24,983 nt of DNA. It comes from a virus. The translations under genes and the position numbers were made by a program. Numbering within the stretch: the first letter of the stretch is position 1; each line of letters opens with the position of its first letter. This document shows positions 14,923 through 22,570 of the stretch, piece after piece. The notes under the pieces are model-generated. The model searched no databases. It had not been told where the DNA came from and saw nothing but the letters and a program-made list of their open reading frames with translations. Location: positions 1 through 24,983 of IMG/VR virus record IMGVR_UViG_3300046514_000119; one strand, written 5' to 3'.

Positions 14923-15972
14923 GTGGCCGACGTCGCGCGTGTTAGTCAGCAATTCGGGATCGTTTCGACCGAGCCGGACCCTGGGGAAGGGTTCGTCTCT
15001 CAGCAGTTCGTCAATGTCACAACCGCGCCCGATCCCGCGACGGCGATCGTTACTCAGCAGTACATTATCGTCGCGATCGCGAACAACTTTGTGCCGCCGC
15101 CGCCACCCGTGGCGATCTCCCCGGCGGCCGTGGGTGCTCGTCGTGGCGCGTTCTACATGGACTCGACGCTCGAGTACGACGGGCGGAATGTCGGCGCCGT
15201 CGACGGCTTATTCCCCGGCGTGGTGCTCAACCTCACGGGCGGCACGACGTGGCAGCCCGGCGAAACGCTCACCGTCACCGCGAGCCTCGGCATCTTCACT
15301 GCCGACGACGTCGGGAACGTCCTCGTCCTCCACGCGGCGGATGACACGAAGGTGCGGTTCGCCATCACGGGCTTCGTGTCGGCGACGGTCGTCACGGGGA
15401 TCGTCGACGTGGCGGTGCCGGCCGATCTCCAGGACGCGACGGTCGCCACCTGGGACCGCGCCGTCGATCAAGTCGCGGGCGTCGATCACCTCGAGGGCGA
15501 ATACCTCGCGATCATGGGCGACGATCACGTCGTCGGCTCGCCGTACAATCCCGCCATCGCGCTCCGGCAAGTCGTCTCAGGCGTGGTCGATCTCGGGGAC
15601 AACTACACCCACATCTTCGTCGGCCTGCCGTACGTGTCCGATTTGGAAACGCTCGACATCGATACCCCGTCAGGGCCGAGCGTGAAGCAACAACAGGTCG
15701 ATGTCACGACCGTCGGGCTCATGCTGCTGCAATCGCGCTCGACGTTCGTGGGCGGGCGGCCGCCGTCCGATGATAGCGTCGACCTGTTGGAAGACTTGCT
15801 CGAGATGCCGCTGCCGACGGACGCGGACTACGAAACGCTCGCGACGGGCTATCGCGACATCGTGATTCCGAGCGCGTGGGACAAACGCGGGCACGTCTTC
15901 GTTCGCTCGGTCGATCCGACGCCGGTGACGGTGCTCGCTGCCATTCCGAACGGTCATTTCCCCCAGACCTGA
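14923..15972 (+). CDS. Split-off C-terminal domain of the tail nozzle
   Basis: The GTG start has AAGGA at 14912-14916, six bases upstream and overlapping the previous stop. The 349-residue product opens with three 18-residue repeats (V-S-Q-Q-F at 7 and 25, V-T-Q-Q-Y at 43), then a Pro-5 linker (58-62). From residue 75 it matches the usual C-terminus of gp12-like nozzles: G-A-F-Y-M-D-S-T-L-E-Y-D-G, an inserted beta domain, V-D-H-L-E-G (187-192), I-F-V-G-L-P-Y-V-S-D-L-E-T-L (about 228-241) and V-F-V-R-S-V-D-P-T-P-V-T-V-L near the end. These motifs are missing from the first nozzle gene, so the two products probably assemble together into one nozzle. The split is sequence-based; the assembly is inference. 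Confidence 0.85.
   Translation: MADVARVSQQFGIVSTEPDPGEGFVSQQFVNVTTAPDPATAIVTQQYIIVAIANNFVPPPPPVAISPAAVGARRGAFYMDSTLEYDGRNVGAVDGLFPGVVLNLTGGTTWQPGETLTVTASLGIFTADDVGNVLVLHAADDTKVRFAITGFVSATVVTGIVDVAVPADLQDATVATWDRAVDQVAGVDHLEGEYLAIMGDDHVVGSPYNPAIALRQVVSGVVDLGDNYTHIFVGLPYVSDLETLDIDTPSGPSVKQQQVDVTTVGLMLLQSRSTFVGGRPPSDDSVDLLEDLLEMPLPTDADYETLATGYRDIVIPSAWDKRGHVFVRSVDPTPVTVLAAIPNGHFPQT
14941..15075 (+). repeat. Three tandem 54-bp coding repeats (VSQQ/VTQQ units)
   Basis: Units begin at 14941, 14995 and 15049 and encode V-S-Q-Q-F, V-S-Q-Q-F and V-T-Q-Q-Y at an 18-residue period, with P-D-P closing the first two. The DNA copies are diverged, so the protein pattern is the one conserved. Similar V-T-Q repeats occur at the ends of other phage tail proteins. 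Confidence 0.7.
15093..15107 (+). repeat. 15-bp direct repeat, right copy
   Basis: Second copy of GCCGCCGCCGCCACC (other copy 12009-12023), encoding the Pro-5 linker before the split-off nozzle C-terminus. Joining the two copies would fuse the nozzle halves in frame. Confidence 0.55.
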
Positions 15973-15981
15973 GACGCTGAC

Positions 15982-16530
15982 ATGGGCGCTACGATGGGCA
16001 TCGCACTGAGCGCATATCAAGGCGTCTCAGGGTTTCAGGGCGCGCAGCGGCAAGCGTCCGCGGCGTCGGCACAGGGCCAGTATCAGAAAACGATCGCGAA
16101 CGAAAATAGCCGGCTCGCGACGGTGAACGCGCAGGACGCGACGCAACGGGGCCAACTCGAGGAACAACGCGCGCGATTGGGCACGCGGCAACAGATCGGC
16201 TCGACGCGGGCAGGACTGGCGGCGCAGGGCGTTGACATCGGGTCCGGGTCCGCGGCGGACGTGCAAGCGAGCGAGGCGGGATTGGGCGAACTTGACGCAC
16301 TCACGATCCGCAATAACGCGGCGCGCGAGGCGTACGGGTTCAACGTCGAAGCGCAGCAGGCGACGCGGGAAGGGCGGCTCGCGCAGTTCGCCGGGGACCA
16401 AGCCGCGGCGGGCTATCGCGCGCAAGGCGTGAGCACGCTCTTGACGGGCCTCGGCAACACCGCCGCTCGGGCGTACTCGTACCAGCACGACCGGAAGGAT
16501 CTCCGCACGAAGCCCAACCGAGCGCCGTAG
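15982..16530 (+). CDS. Internal virion protein, T7 gp14-like
   Basis: The 182-residue protein shows the gp14-type core and ejection pattern. A Gly/Ala-rich, mildly hydrophobic start is followed by a long Ala/Gln helix, then A-N-E-N-S-R-L-A-T-V-N-A-Q-D-A-T-Q-R-G-Q, then S-T-R-A-G-L-A-A-Q-G-V-D-I-G-S-G-S-A (74-91) and L-D-A-L-T-I-R-N-N-A-A-R-E-A-Y-G. In T7, gp14 is ejected first and forms a channel in the outer membrane. The length is close to that of T7 gp14. The ATG at 15982 follows the nozzle stop by nine bases; a second ATG four codons on cannot be excluded. It heads a run of four ejection genes. Confidence 0.88.
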   Translation: MGATMGIALSAYQGVSGFQGAQRQASAASAQGQYQKTIANENSRLATVNAQDATQRGQLEEQRARLGTRQQIGSTRAGLAAQGVDIGSGSAADVQASEAGLGELDALTIRNNAAREAYGFNVEAQQATREGRLAQFAGDQAAAGYRAQGVSTLLTGLGNTAARAYSYQHDRKDLRTKPNRAP

Positions 16531-16533
16531 CCG

Positions 16534-18141
16534 ATGCCTATTGTTCCGATGCGGTCCGGCGAAGGGGTCGTCTCGCCGGGGCCACTGCCGCGCGTGCGGA
16601 TCCCGCAGGGCGCTCCGATCGAAGCGTTCGGCGGCGGCATCGCGTCTCAAGCGGGATCGCCGGACCTCTCCGGGGCATTGGGCGCGTTGGACCACATCGC
16701 CGCAGAGCAGCAGCGCATCCGGCAGGAAGAGAAAGCGCGGGCCGATCAAGTCGCGGTCACCGACGCGATCGCGCAACGCTCGCAGCACTCGACGTACCTC
16801 CTCCACGACCCCGACAAAGGCGCGCTCAACCAGTTCGGGAAGAATGCGTTCGGGTTGCCCGAAGAGGTGCGGGGGAATTACGACGCGGTCAACAATGTCA
16901 TCCGGAACTCGCTCGCGAACGACGACCAGAAAGCCGCGTTTGATCGCTACGCCGCGAACGATTGGTCGAACGTCAACCTCCAACTCCAGCGGCACGTCGC
17001 CGCGCAGCGGCAGAAGTACGACAGCGAAACGTCAGCGTCGCTCGTCACGGCCAAGCGGCAGGAAGCCTTAGCGTCGTTCGATGATCCGTTCACGGTCGAA
17101 TCGTCGATCGACTACCAAACGGCGGCATTGCGCGACCACGGGAAACGGAACGGCTTGCCGGATGAGATGATCGCCCAGCAGGTCAGCGACGCGAAGAGCG
17201 CGACGCGGTACGGCGTGATGCAGCAGATGTTCGACACGGGGAACGACTTGGCGGCGGTCAAGTATTTCAACGACCACAAAGAGGACTTCACCGGCGCCCA
17301 ACTGGTGAACGGCGAGAAGCAAGTCGCCATCGGTTCTCTGATCGGCGAGTCGCAGCGCCACGCAGACGCGATCGTGAAGACGGCGCCATCGCTCTCTGAT
17401 GCGTTGAAAGCGACGGAAGCAATCGACGACCCCCGCGTTCGAGACGCGACGGAAACGAGGGTCCGTCGGCATTTCGCGGATGCGGCCGCCGATGAGCGGC
17501 AGGACCGCGACCGGGCCTTCATGTCGCTCAGCACGCAGTTGGAGCAGAACCACGGGAACGTCGACCGCCTCAAGACGACGAAAGACTGGCTCGCGCTGAC
17601 GCCGACGGAACACGACCAGCTCGAGCATCGCGCGAAGCTCATCAAGCATCCCGACGAAGGGCCGGGCGACAACGAAGCGTATTTGACGCTCTTGAACGAA
17701 GCGTATTTCAACCCCGACCAGTTCTCGACGCGTGCGATTCCCGGCGAGCAGGGACTGAACGCGAGCCAGAAAGCGCGGCTGATGACGCTCCAGCGCTCCG
17801 TCGGGGCGCGTCTGAATAGCGCCGACGCAGCCGAAGCGAAGCCGTTGCTCAAGGCGATCGATGCGGCCAATGCGAGCGGCGACACGCCCGCCATCCCGAA
17901 ATACGCCAGTGCTCTCAGTTCCGATCCGGCGTTGGACGCCGCGCTCGGCGGCGCGAAGCCAGCAGCCGCGCCGGCGCAGCAAGCCGCACCCGTCGCCCCG
18001 CCCAAGCTCAAGCCGCCGACGCCGCACATGTTGCAGGACATCGCACGCCTGGGCCCACACTACGCCGCCTATTTGCGTCTGCACGGCATCGACGCGCCGG
18101 ATGTCGTCCCTGTGGCGCCTGAGCCGAAGAAGAAGCCGTGA
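16534..18141 (+). CDS. Internal virion (ejection) protein, gp15-like
   Basis: The 535-residue protein is mostly helical, with a Pro/Gly-rich N-terminus (R-V-R-I-P-Q-G-A-P-I-E-A-F-G-G-G) and then Q-Q-R-I-R-Q-E-E-K-A-R-A-D-Q, a common opening in gp15-position ejection proteins. The middle is a long series of amphipathic helices, including Y-D-x-x-N-N-V-I-R-N-S-L and M-F-D-T-G-N-D-L-A-A-V-K-Y-F-N-D-H-K. The last 80 residues are Ala/Pro/Lys-rich. There is no enzymatic motif or clear membrane segment. In T7, gp15 forms the periplasmic conduit between gp14 and gp16. Position and architecture support the call, though direct sequence similarity to T7 is not obvious by eye. It ends in a GTGA overlap with the next gene. 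Confidence 0.8.
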   Translation: MPIVPMRSGEGVVSPGPLPRVRIPQGAPIEAFGGGIASQAGSPDLSGALGALDHIAAEQQRIRQEEKARADQVAVTDAIAQRSQHSTYLLHDPDKGALNQFGKNAFGLPEEVRGNYDAVNNVIRNSLANDDQKAAFDRYAANDWSNVNLQLQRHVAAQRQKYDSETSASLVTAKRQEALASFDDPFTVESSIDYQTAALRDHGKRNGLPDEMIAQQVSDAKSATRYGVMQQMFDTGNDLAAVKYFNDHKEDFTGAQLVNGEKQVAIGSLIGESQRHADAIVKTAPSLSDALKATEAIDDPRVRDATETRVRRHFADAAADERQDRDRAFMSLSTQLEQNHGNVDRLKTTKDWLALTPTEHDQLEHRAKLIKHPDEGPGDNEAYLTLLNEAYFNPDQFSTRAIPGEQGLNASQKARLMTLQRSVGARLNSADAAEAKPLLKAIDAANASGDTPAIPKYASALSSDPALDAALGGAKPAAAPAQQAAPVAPPKLKPPTPHMLQDIARLGPHYAAYLRLHGIDAPDVVPVAPEPKKKP

Positions 18142-20444
18142 CCGCGCCGGTAGCTCCCGTCCGTCCGCTTGGGAATGCGGTTGGGGACATTGATCTCCGA
18201 GACCCAGTGCCATCGTCGCGCATTCTCACTGGCGACGAGTGGGAAGCCGCGCAGTACGCGCCGCACCGCGTCGGGCAAGATCCGACGAAGCCGATGGGAC
18301 CGGGGCGGATTCTGACGGGCGACGAGTGGGAGAAAGCGCAGTCGGCGGGCTCGGTGTCGACGCTCCAATTCCCTGCCCTGCCGAAAGTTGTACAGGATGG
18401 CACGCAACGCAGCTACGGTGGGTTCGGGCCATCGTCACCCCGGATGGTGTCGGTATCCGGAGTGGCGCAATCGGATGCAGCCAATCGGCTCAACCCGAAC
18501 AGTGGTCCGCTCGATCGATCCATTCCCGAGCAACTCGGCGCCGGCGTCCACAATCTCGCACAAGGCTTCGACTACGCCGCGCTCGGACTGGATCCAACGT
18601 CAGCCGGCGCAGCGCATGTCGTCGCCGCGCTCGGACGGCAGGTCGTCGAGCCGGCGGTCGAACACCCGCTCGTGACGGCGGCGATGCTCAACCCCGTCGG
18701 GGCCGCGATCGGAACCGGCATGGCGGTGCATACGGTGGCCGCGTACGGCTGGCAGAAAGCGCACGAGTTCTTCATGTCGCCGGAAGAACGCGCGAAAGCG
18801 GAAGCGGACCCCAACCGGGTCTCCGGCGAAGCGGCCGCGGTGCAAGCCGTCTTCCTCGGGCTCGGCGGACTCGCCGCAGTGAAGCACGTCACCGACTTCG
18901 GCAGTGGGATGGTCGAAGCGGGCGCGCAAGGCGTGAAGGCGGCGGATCTCGGGCCAGGGTTCACGCCCGAAGGGATAGACGCGGCCGAGACCGTGCGATT
19001 GCAGAAGGAAGTCAATGCCAGCAGTGAAGCGAATCGCCAGACGGCCGCGATGCAGGTCCGGATCAACGCCGAGAACGCCGCCCGTCGGGACGCGGACGCG
19101 GCGACGCAGGCAGCGCTCAACGCGGAGGATTTGCGCCAAGAGGAATTGACGCGCCAGGCCGCGCTCCGCGCATTGACGGGCGTTCGTCGTCGGCCCGCTG
19201 CCGAAGCCGCGCCGTATTTCGAGACGCCGAAAGGCGCGGAAGTGCTCGGTACCGCCGCCGCGCAACACGGACTCCCCGAAACGTCGAGCCCGTACCCGCC
19301 AGAGTCGCCGCAGGATGTGGCGTGGCAAGCCGGACACGCGGCAACGACCGAGACGTTCCCCGAAGGCTTCACGATGGGCGGGGCGCTGACGGACAATCGC
19401 ATCCCGAGCGACTACACACCGCCGAAACTGCCGCGCGGAGAGCCCGCAACACCAGCAACGCCGAGCGCCCCGGGCGAGACGGCATCGGCCGGCGGTCCGA
19501 CCTACACGGGGCCAGCGTCGCTCTATGGCCGACTCTCCGACGATGCGCTGGGCGCCGAATACCGCGCCCTCCTCGAAAAGCGCACACAGGAAGAGCCGGT
19601 CGCTATGGCGCCGCTGTGGACGCCGGAACGTGAAGCGCGGGCCGTCGAGCAAATCGAAAACCGTCGCCGGCCCGATGGCTCGCTCGCGCCAGCCGATAAA
19701 AAGCGGCTCGCCTACTTGCAGCTGGCCGAAGGCGAGATGTACAACGTCGGCCGCCACACGTTCGAAAGCGCGGCCGCCGAGCAACGCCTCAACGCCGTCA
19801 ACAAGCACATCACGGCGATCGAGAAAGAAATCGGCCTTCGCGGGAAGGACGCCGCGGATTTCGCGCAACCGCCGGCCGCCGGCAACGGTTCCCTCCCTCC
19901 GATCGAGGGCACTGGCGAGACGAGAACGCGCGGCCTCGCGACCAGCGTCGAGCAGCGTGCGATCGCGAAAGACGTCACCGACTATTTGGGCGACTTGCCC
20001 GAATACCGAACGGTCAACATGGCCGACCAAGCGGCGCAGGCGTCGCAACTGCTCAGCGAGAACCCGGACCTCGCGCGCCAGATCGCGCTCGGCGACGCGC
20101 CCGCTCCTCACGGGCTCATCCCAGAAGCCGTCTTCAAGGTCGTCGAACGCAAGGCGCTCGAGGAAGGCGACGTCGCCACGTTGCGCGATCTCGCGTCGGG
20201 CGGGCTCACCGAACAAGCGACCACGATGGGCCAGCGCATTGCCGCATTGGCGGACCGTGACCCCGAATCACCAGTGACGGCGATTCAACAAGTGGCGGAC
20301 GCGCGCGCGGCCCACCTGGGCGACCTCACCGACGCGACCGCGAAGGTGATGAAAGAGATCGAGAAAACGGTGAACAAAGCGAACGGCAACCGGGCGGATA
20401 TGCTGAAAACGTTGTCGGACTTCGTTGACGGATTGCGCTGCTAA
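18138..20444 (+). CDS. Large ejection / internal virion protein, part 1
   Basis: The GTG start overlaps the previous stop, giving 768 residues. The N-terminus carries two copies of R-I-L-T-G-D-E-W-E-x-A-Q, 29 residues apart. A Gly/Ala-rich, partly hydrophobic region follows (about 140-260, with A-A-M-L-N-P-V-G-A-A-I-G-T-G-M-A and A-V-F-L-G-L-G-G-L-A-A-V), then an Ala/Glu coiled coil, a Pro-rich linker (about 390-460) and a helical C-terminus. The C-terminal module (R-A-I-A-K-D-V-T-D-Y-L-G-D-L-P-E-Y, then E-A-V-F-K-V-V-E-R-K-A and A-T-T-M-G-Q-R-I-A-A-L-A-D-R-D-P-E-S-P) recurs in phage ejection and polyvalent proteins. It holds the gp16 position, but no transglycosylase domain is visible. Confidence 0.78.
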   Translation: MTAPVAPVRPLGNAVGDIDLRDPVPSSRILTGDEWEAAQYAPHRVGQDPTKPMGPGRILTGDEWEKAQSAGSVSTLQFPALPKVVQDGTQRSYGGFGPSSPRMVSVSGVAQSDAANRLNPNSGPLDRSIPEQLGAGVHNLAQGFDYAALGLDPTSAGAAHVVAALGRQVVEPAVEHPLVTAAMLNPVGAAIGTGMAVHTVAAYGWQKAHEFFMSPEERAKAEADPNRVSGEAAAVQAVFLGLGGLAAVKHVTDFGSGMVEAGAQGVKAADLGPGFTPEGIDAAETVRLQKEVNASSEANRQTAAMQVRINAENAARRDADAATQAALNAEDLRQEELTRQAALRALTGVRRRPAAEAAPYFETPKGAEVLGTAAAQHGLPETSSPYPPESPQDVAWQAGHAATTETFPEGFTMGGALTDNRIPSDYTPPKLPRGEPATPATPSAPGETASAGGPTYTGPASLYGRLSDDALGAEYRALLEKRTQEEPVAMAPLWTPEREARAVEQIENRRRPDGSLAPADKKRLAYLQLAEGEMYNVGRHTFESAAAEQRLNAVNKHITAIEKEIGLRGKDAADFAQPPAAGNGSLPPIEGTGETRTRGLATSVEQRAIAKDVTDYLGDLPEYRTVNMADQAAQASQLLSENPDLARQIALGDAPAPHGLIPEAVFKVVERKALEEGDVATLRDLASGGLTEQATTMGQRIAALADRDPESPVTAIQQVADARAAHLGDLTDATAKVMKEIEKTVNKANGNRADMLKTLSDFVDGLRC
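18219..18341 (+). repeat. Duplicated 36-bp motif (RILTGDEWE) in ejection protein
   Basis: Copies at 18219-18254 and 18306-18341 (87-bp period) both encode R-I-L-T-G-D-E-W-E-x-A-Q. They differ mainly at third positions, so the peptide appears selected. Confidence 0.75.
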
Positions 20445-22270
20445 TGGCGAACCCATTCTGCTTGATCCCCCAGCACGCCAACGCACTGCTCACGGCGATC
20501 CAATCGGGCAAGTTGGACCCCGCGAAGCTGATGAACATGACGAGCGAGGCACGACGCGCCGAGTTCGCGAAGCATGTCGGGGAGACGAGCGCCGAACGGC
20601 TCAATACCTCGTTCGAAACGAAGTTGCTGCTCAAGAACCAACAGCAGGGGCTCAAGAATTGGGTGCTCCAAGCGACGAAGTCCGGCTCTCCCGTCCAGCG
20701 CGAATTACTCGCCCGTGTGGATCGGATGGACGCGCGCATTCTCACGCCAGCGACGCGACAAGAGTTTCTCGCGGACCTCGCGAAGCAAAAGCTCGGCGTC
20801 GGCGTGACGATGAACGAAGCGGGACAGATCGCATCGCTCGCCAAGAACGTCGCGACCGAGAAGGCGGCGGGGAATTGGGACGGCTACTTGGACGCTCGAG
20901 CGGCGTTCCGCGAATACGTCGCCGGGTTGCAGGGTCACGGTCCGATGACGATCCCGAGGGGGATCGCACAGCTCGCGCGCGCGAGTGCGCTCTCGTGGCC
21001 GACGACGATCGTCAAACTCACGTCGATCGCGCTGAGCCGCGTCGTGACGACGCCCGTCGAGGACGCGATTGCGATGGGCGTCTCGAAAACACTCCCCGGC
21101 TTGGCTGAAGGCGCGCCCCGGTTCGGTACGACGTCGCCGGCAGTCGCACTCAAGGCGGAAGCCGCCGCGCAGTCCGCGATGTGGACCGACGGCATCATCG
21201 ATTCGGGCCGGATGCTGATGAACAAAGCGTCGCGGCTCGATCTCGCGCACTCGGACAAAGCGCAGGCGCATGCGTGGTACGAGTACTTCGGCTCGATTCA
21301 CGGCGCGCTCAAAGAACCCATAAAACGCGCCGAGTACGCGCGCTCGCTCTACCGTCGCACCGTCGAAGCGGCCGGTCGTGGGGAAGACGTCAACGATATG
21401 ACGGTGCGGCTGCGGCTGTCGACGGAAGCGTACAAGGACGGACTGCGTGCGGTGTCGATGCAGGACAACCGCGTCGCGAGCGCGTGGAACTCAGGGCTCC
21501 GGCAACTCGAAGCGGTGGATCCGGCGACGGGCAAGGCGAGTCCGGTCGGCACGATGCTCGCCGCGGCGGCTCGGACGGAAATGCCCGTCATGAAGGCGCC
21601 GACGAATGTCGTCGCGGAAGCGTCGCAGTACATCGGCGGCATCCTCACCGGCCCAGCGAAAGCCGCGTGGGCGTACGCGAAGGGGATTGAGGATCTCAAG
21701 CCGGTCGAGCGCGACGCGATCATCCGCGAAATCAGCAAAGGCGCGGTCGGGGCGGCGATCATGGGCCTCTACTACTTCAAACACGATCAAGTCGACTTCG
21801 GCGGCTACTACCAACAGGGCGAGCATCGGAAGCCGAACGACGTCAAAGCGGACGAGTTGCGGATCTACGGCGTCAACGTCCCGAAGCAACTGATTCATCA
21901 CCCGATGTTTCAGGCCGCGCAATTTGCCGCAACGACGGCGAAGGTGTCGGCCTCGAAACTCAAGAAGAGCGACCACGATCCCGTTGGTGTGGCGAGTGCC
22001 CTCGGTGCAGCCGCCGTGGGGCTACTTGACCAAGTGCCCATCCTCGGCTCGGCCATTCAGGACGTTGAGAAACTGAAGACGCCAGCGACGCGGGATGATT
22101 TCCTCGCGAACAAGACGGCGAACATCGCCGTGCCGGGGATTGTGCAATGGGTCGCGAAGAAAGCTGACCCTGAGGCGGATCGACCGCGCAAGCCGAAGGG
22201 GCTCGTGCAACATCTTGAGGCGAATCTCCCGGTGTTGCGCGAGCGCGTCCCCTTCAAGCCGAAGCACTAG
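20444..22270 (+). CDS. Large ejection / internal virion protein, part 2
   Basis: The 608-residue protein starts in a TAATG overlap with part 1. The N-terminus reads H-A-N-A-L-L-T-A-I-Q-S-G-K-L-D-P-A-K-L-M-N-M, T-S-E-A-R-R-A-E-F-A-K-H-V-G, then L-N-T-S-F-E-T-K-L-L-L-K-N-Q-Q-Q-G. I associate this pattern with very large phage polyvalent or ejection proteins. The middle has hydrophobic helices (T-T-I-V-K-L-T-S-I-A-L-S-R-V-V-T-T-P near 190, A-V-G-A-A-I-M-G-L-Y-Y-F near 440) that could enter the host membrane. Q-V-D-F-G-G-Y-Y follows, and the tail is basic. With part 1 it totals about 1376 residues, close to the single gp16 of T7. The function as inner-membrane ejection machinery is inferred. Confidence 0.75.
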   Translation: MANPFCLIPQHANALLTAIQSGKLDPAKLMNMTSEARRAEFAKHVGETSAERLNTSFETKLLLKNQQQGLKNWVLQATKSGSPVQRELLARVDRMDARILTPATRQEFLADLAKQKLGVGVTMNEAGQIASLAKNVATEKAAGNWDGYLDARAAFREYVAGLQGHGPMTIPRGIAQLARASALSWPTTIVKLTSIALSRVVTTPVEDAIAMGVSKTLPGLAEGAPRFGTTSPAVALKAEAAAQSAMWTDGIIDSGRMLMNKASRLDLAHSDKAQAHAWYEYFGSIHGALKEPIKRAEYARSLYRRTVEAAGRGEDVNDMTVRLRLSTEAYKDGLRAVSMQDNRVASAWNSGLRQLEAVDPATGKASPVGTMLAAAARTEMPVMKAPTNVVAEASQYIGGILTGPAKAAWAYAKGIEDLKPVERDAIIREISKGAVGAAIMGLYYFKHDQVDFGGYYQQGEHRKPNDVKADELRIYGVNVPKQLIHHPMFQAAQFAATTAKVSASKLKKSDHDPVGVASALGAAAVGLLDQVPILGSAIQDVEKLKTPATRDDFLANKTANIAVPGIVQWVAKKADPEADRPRKPKGLVQHLEANLPVLRERVPFKPKH

Positions 22271-22558
22271 ATGCCGCCCCTCACGAATGGCCGGCTCCCG
22301 AAGAAGGTCGTCACCGAGCGCATCATCGAGGAGACGTTGCGGCGGATTCGCCTGGAGCAGGCCACGCCGGGCGGTGGGTCTGGCGGCACGGGCGGAACGG
22401 GTGACACGACGCTGACCGGCCCCTTCGTCCCGACGCGGATTCTCGCGGGGACAACGTTTACCGTGCCCGCCAACATGCAGTGCTGTGCGGCCTTTCCCAT
22501 CGTGGTCGAGCCCGGCGCCACGTTCGACCTCATCGGCTCCTTCGCGTTCGTGAACTAA
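22271..22558 (+). CDS. Small tail-associated protein, 95 aa
   Basis: The ATG immediately follows the ejection-gene stop. The N-terminal 35 residues form a charged helix (K-K-V-V-T-E-R-I-I-E-E-T-L-R-R-I-R-L). Then comes a Gly/Thr linker (37-50) and a short beta-rich end (T-R-I-L-A-G-T-T-F-T-V-P-A-N-M-Q, V-V-E-P-G-A-T-F-D-L-I-G-S-F-A-F-V-N). Small proteins with a final strand-turn-strand repeat ending in hydrophobic V/I residues are common just before fibre genes. They may act as spike tips or fibre connectors, which is inference. The central Cys-Cys pair (in M-Q-C-C-A) is unusual for such a short virion protein. Confidence 0.72.
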   Translation: MPPLTNGRLPKKVVTERIIEETLRRIRLEQATPGGGSGGTGGTGDTTLTGPFVPTRILAGTTFTVPANMQCCAAFPIVVEPGATFDLIGSFAFVN

Positions 22559-22570
22559 CCGAGACGAGTT

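Noticed and set aside
10420-15972. An intein or intron as the cause of the split nozzle
   Set aside because: No intein splice motifs or homing endonuclease are visible, and the inserted part encodes tail domains with its own starts and stops.
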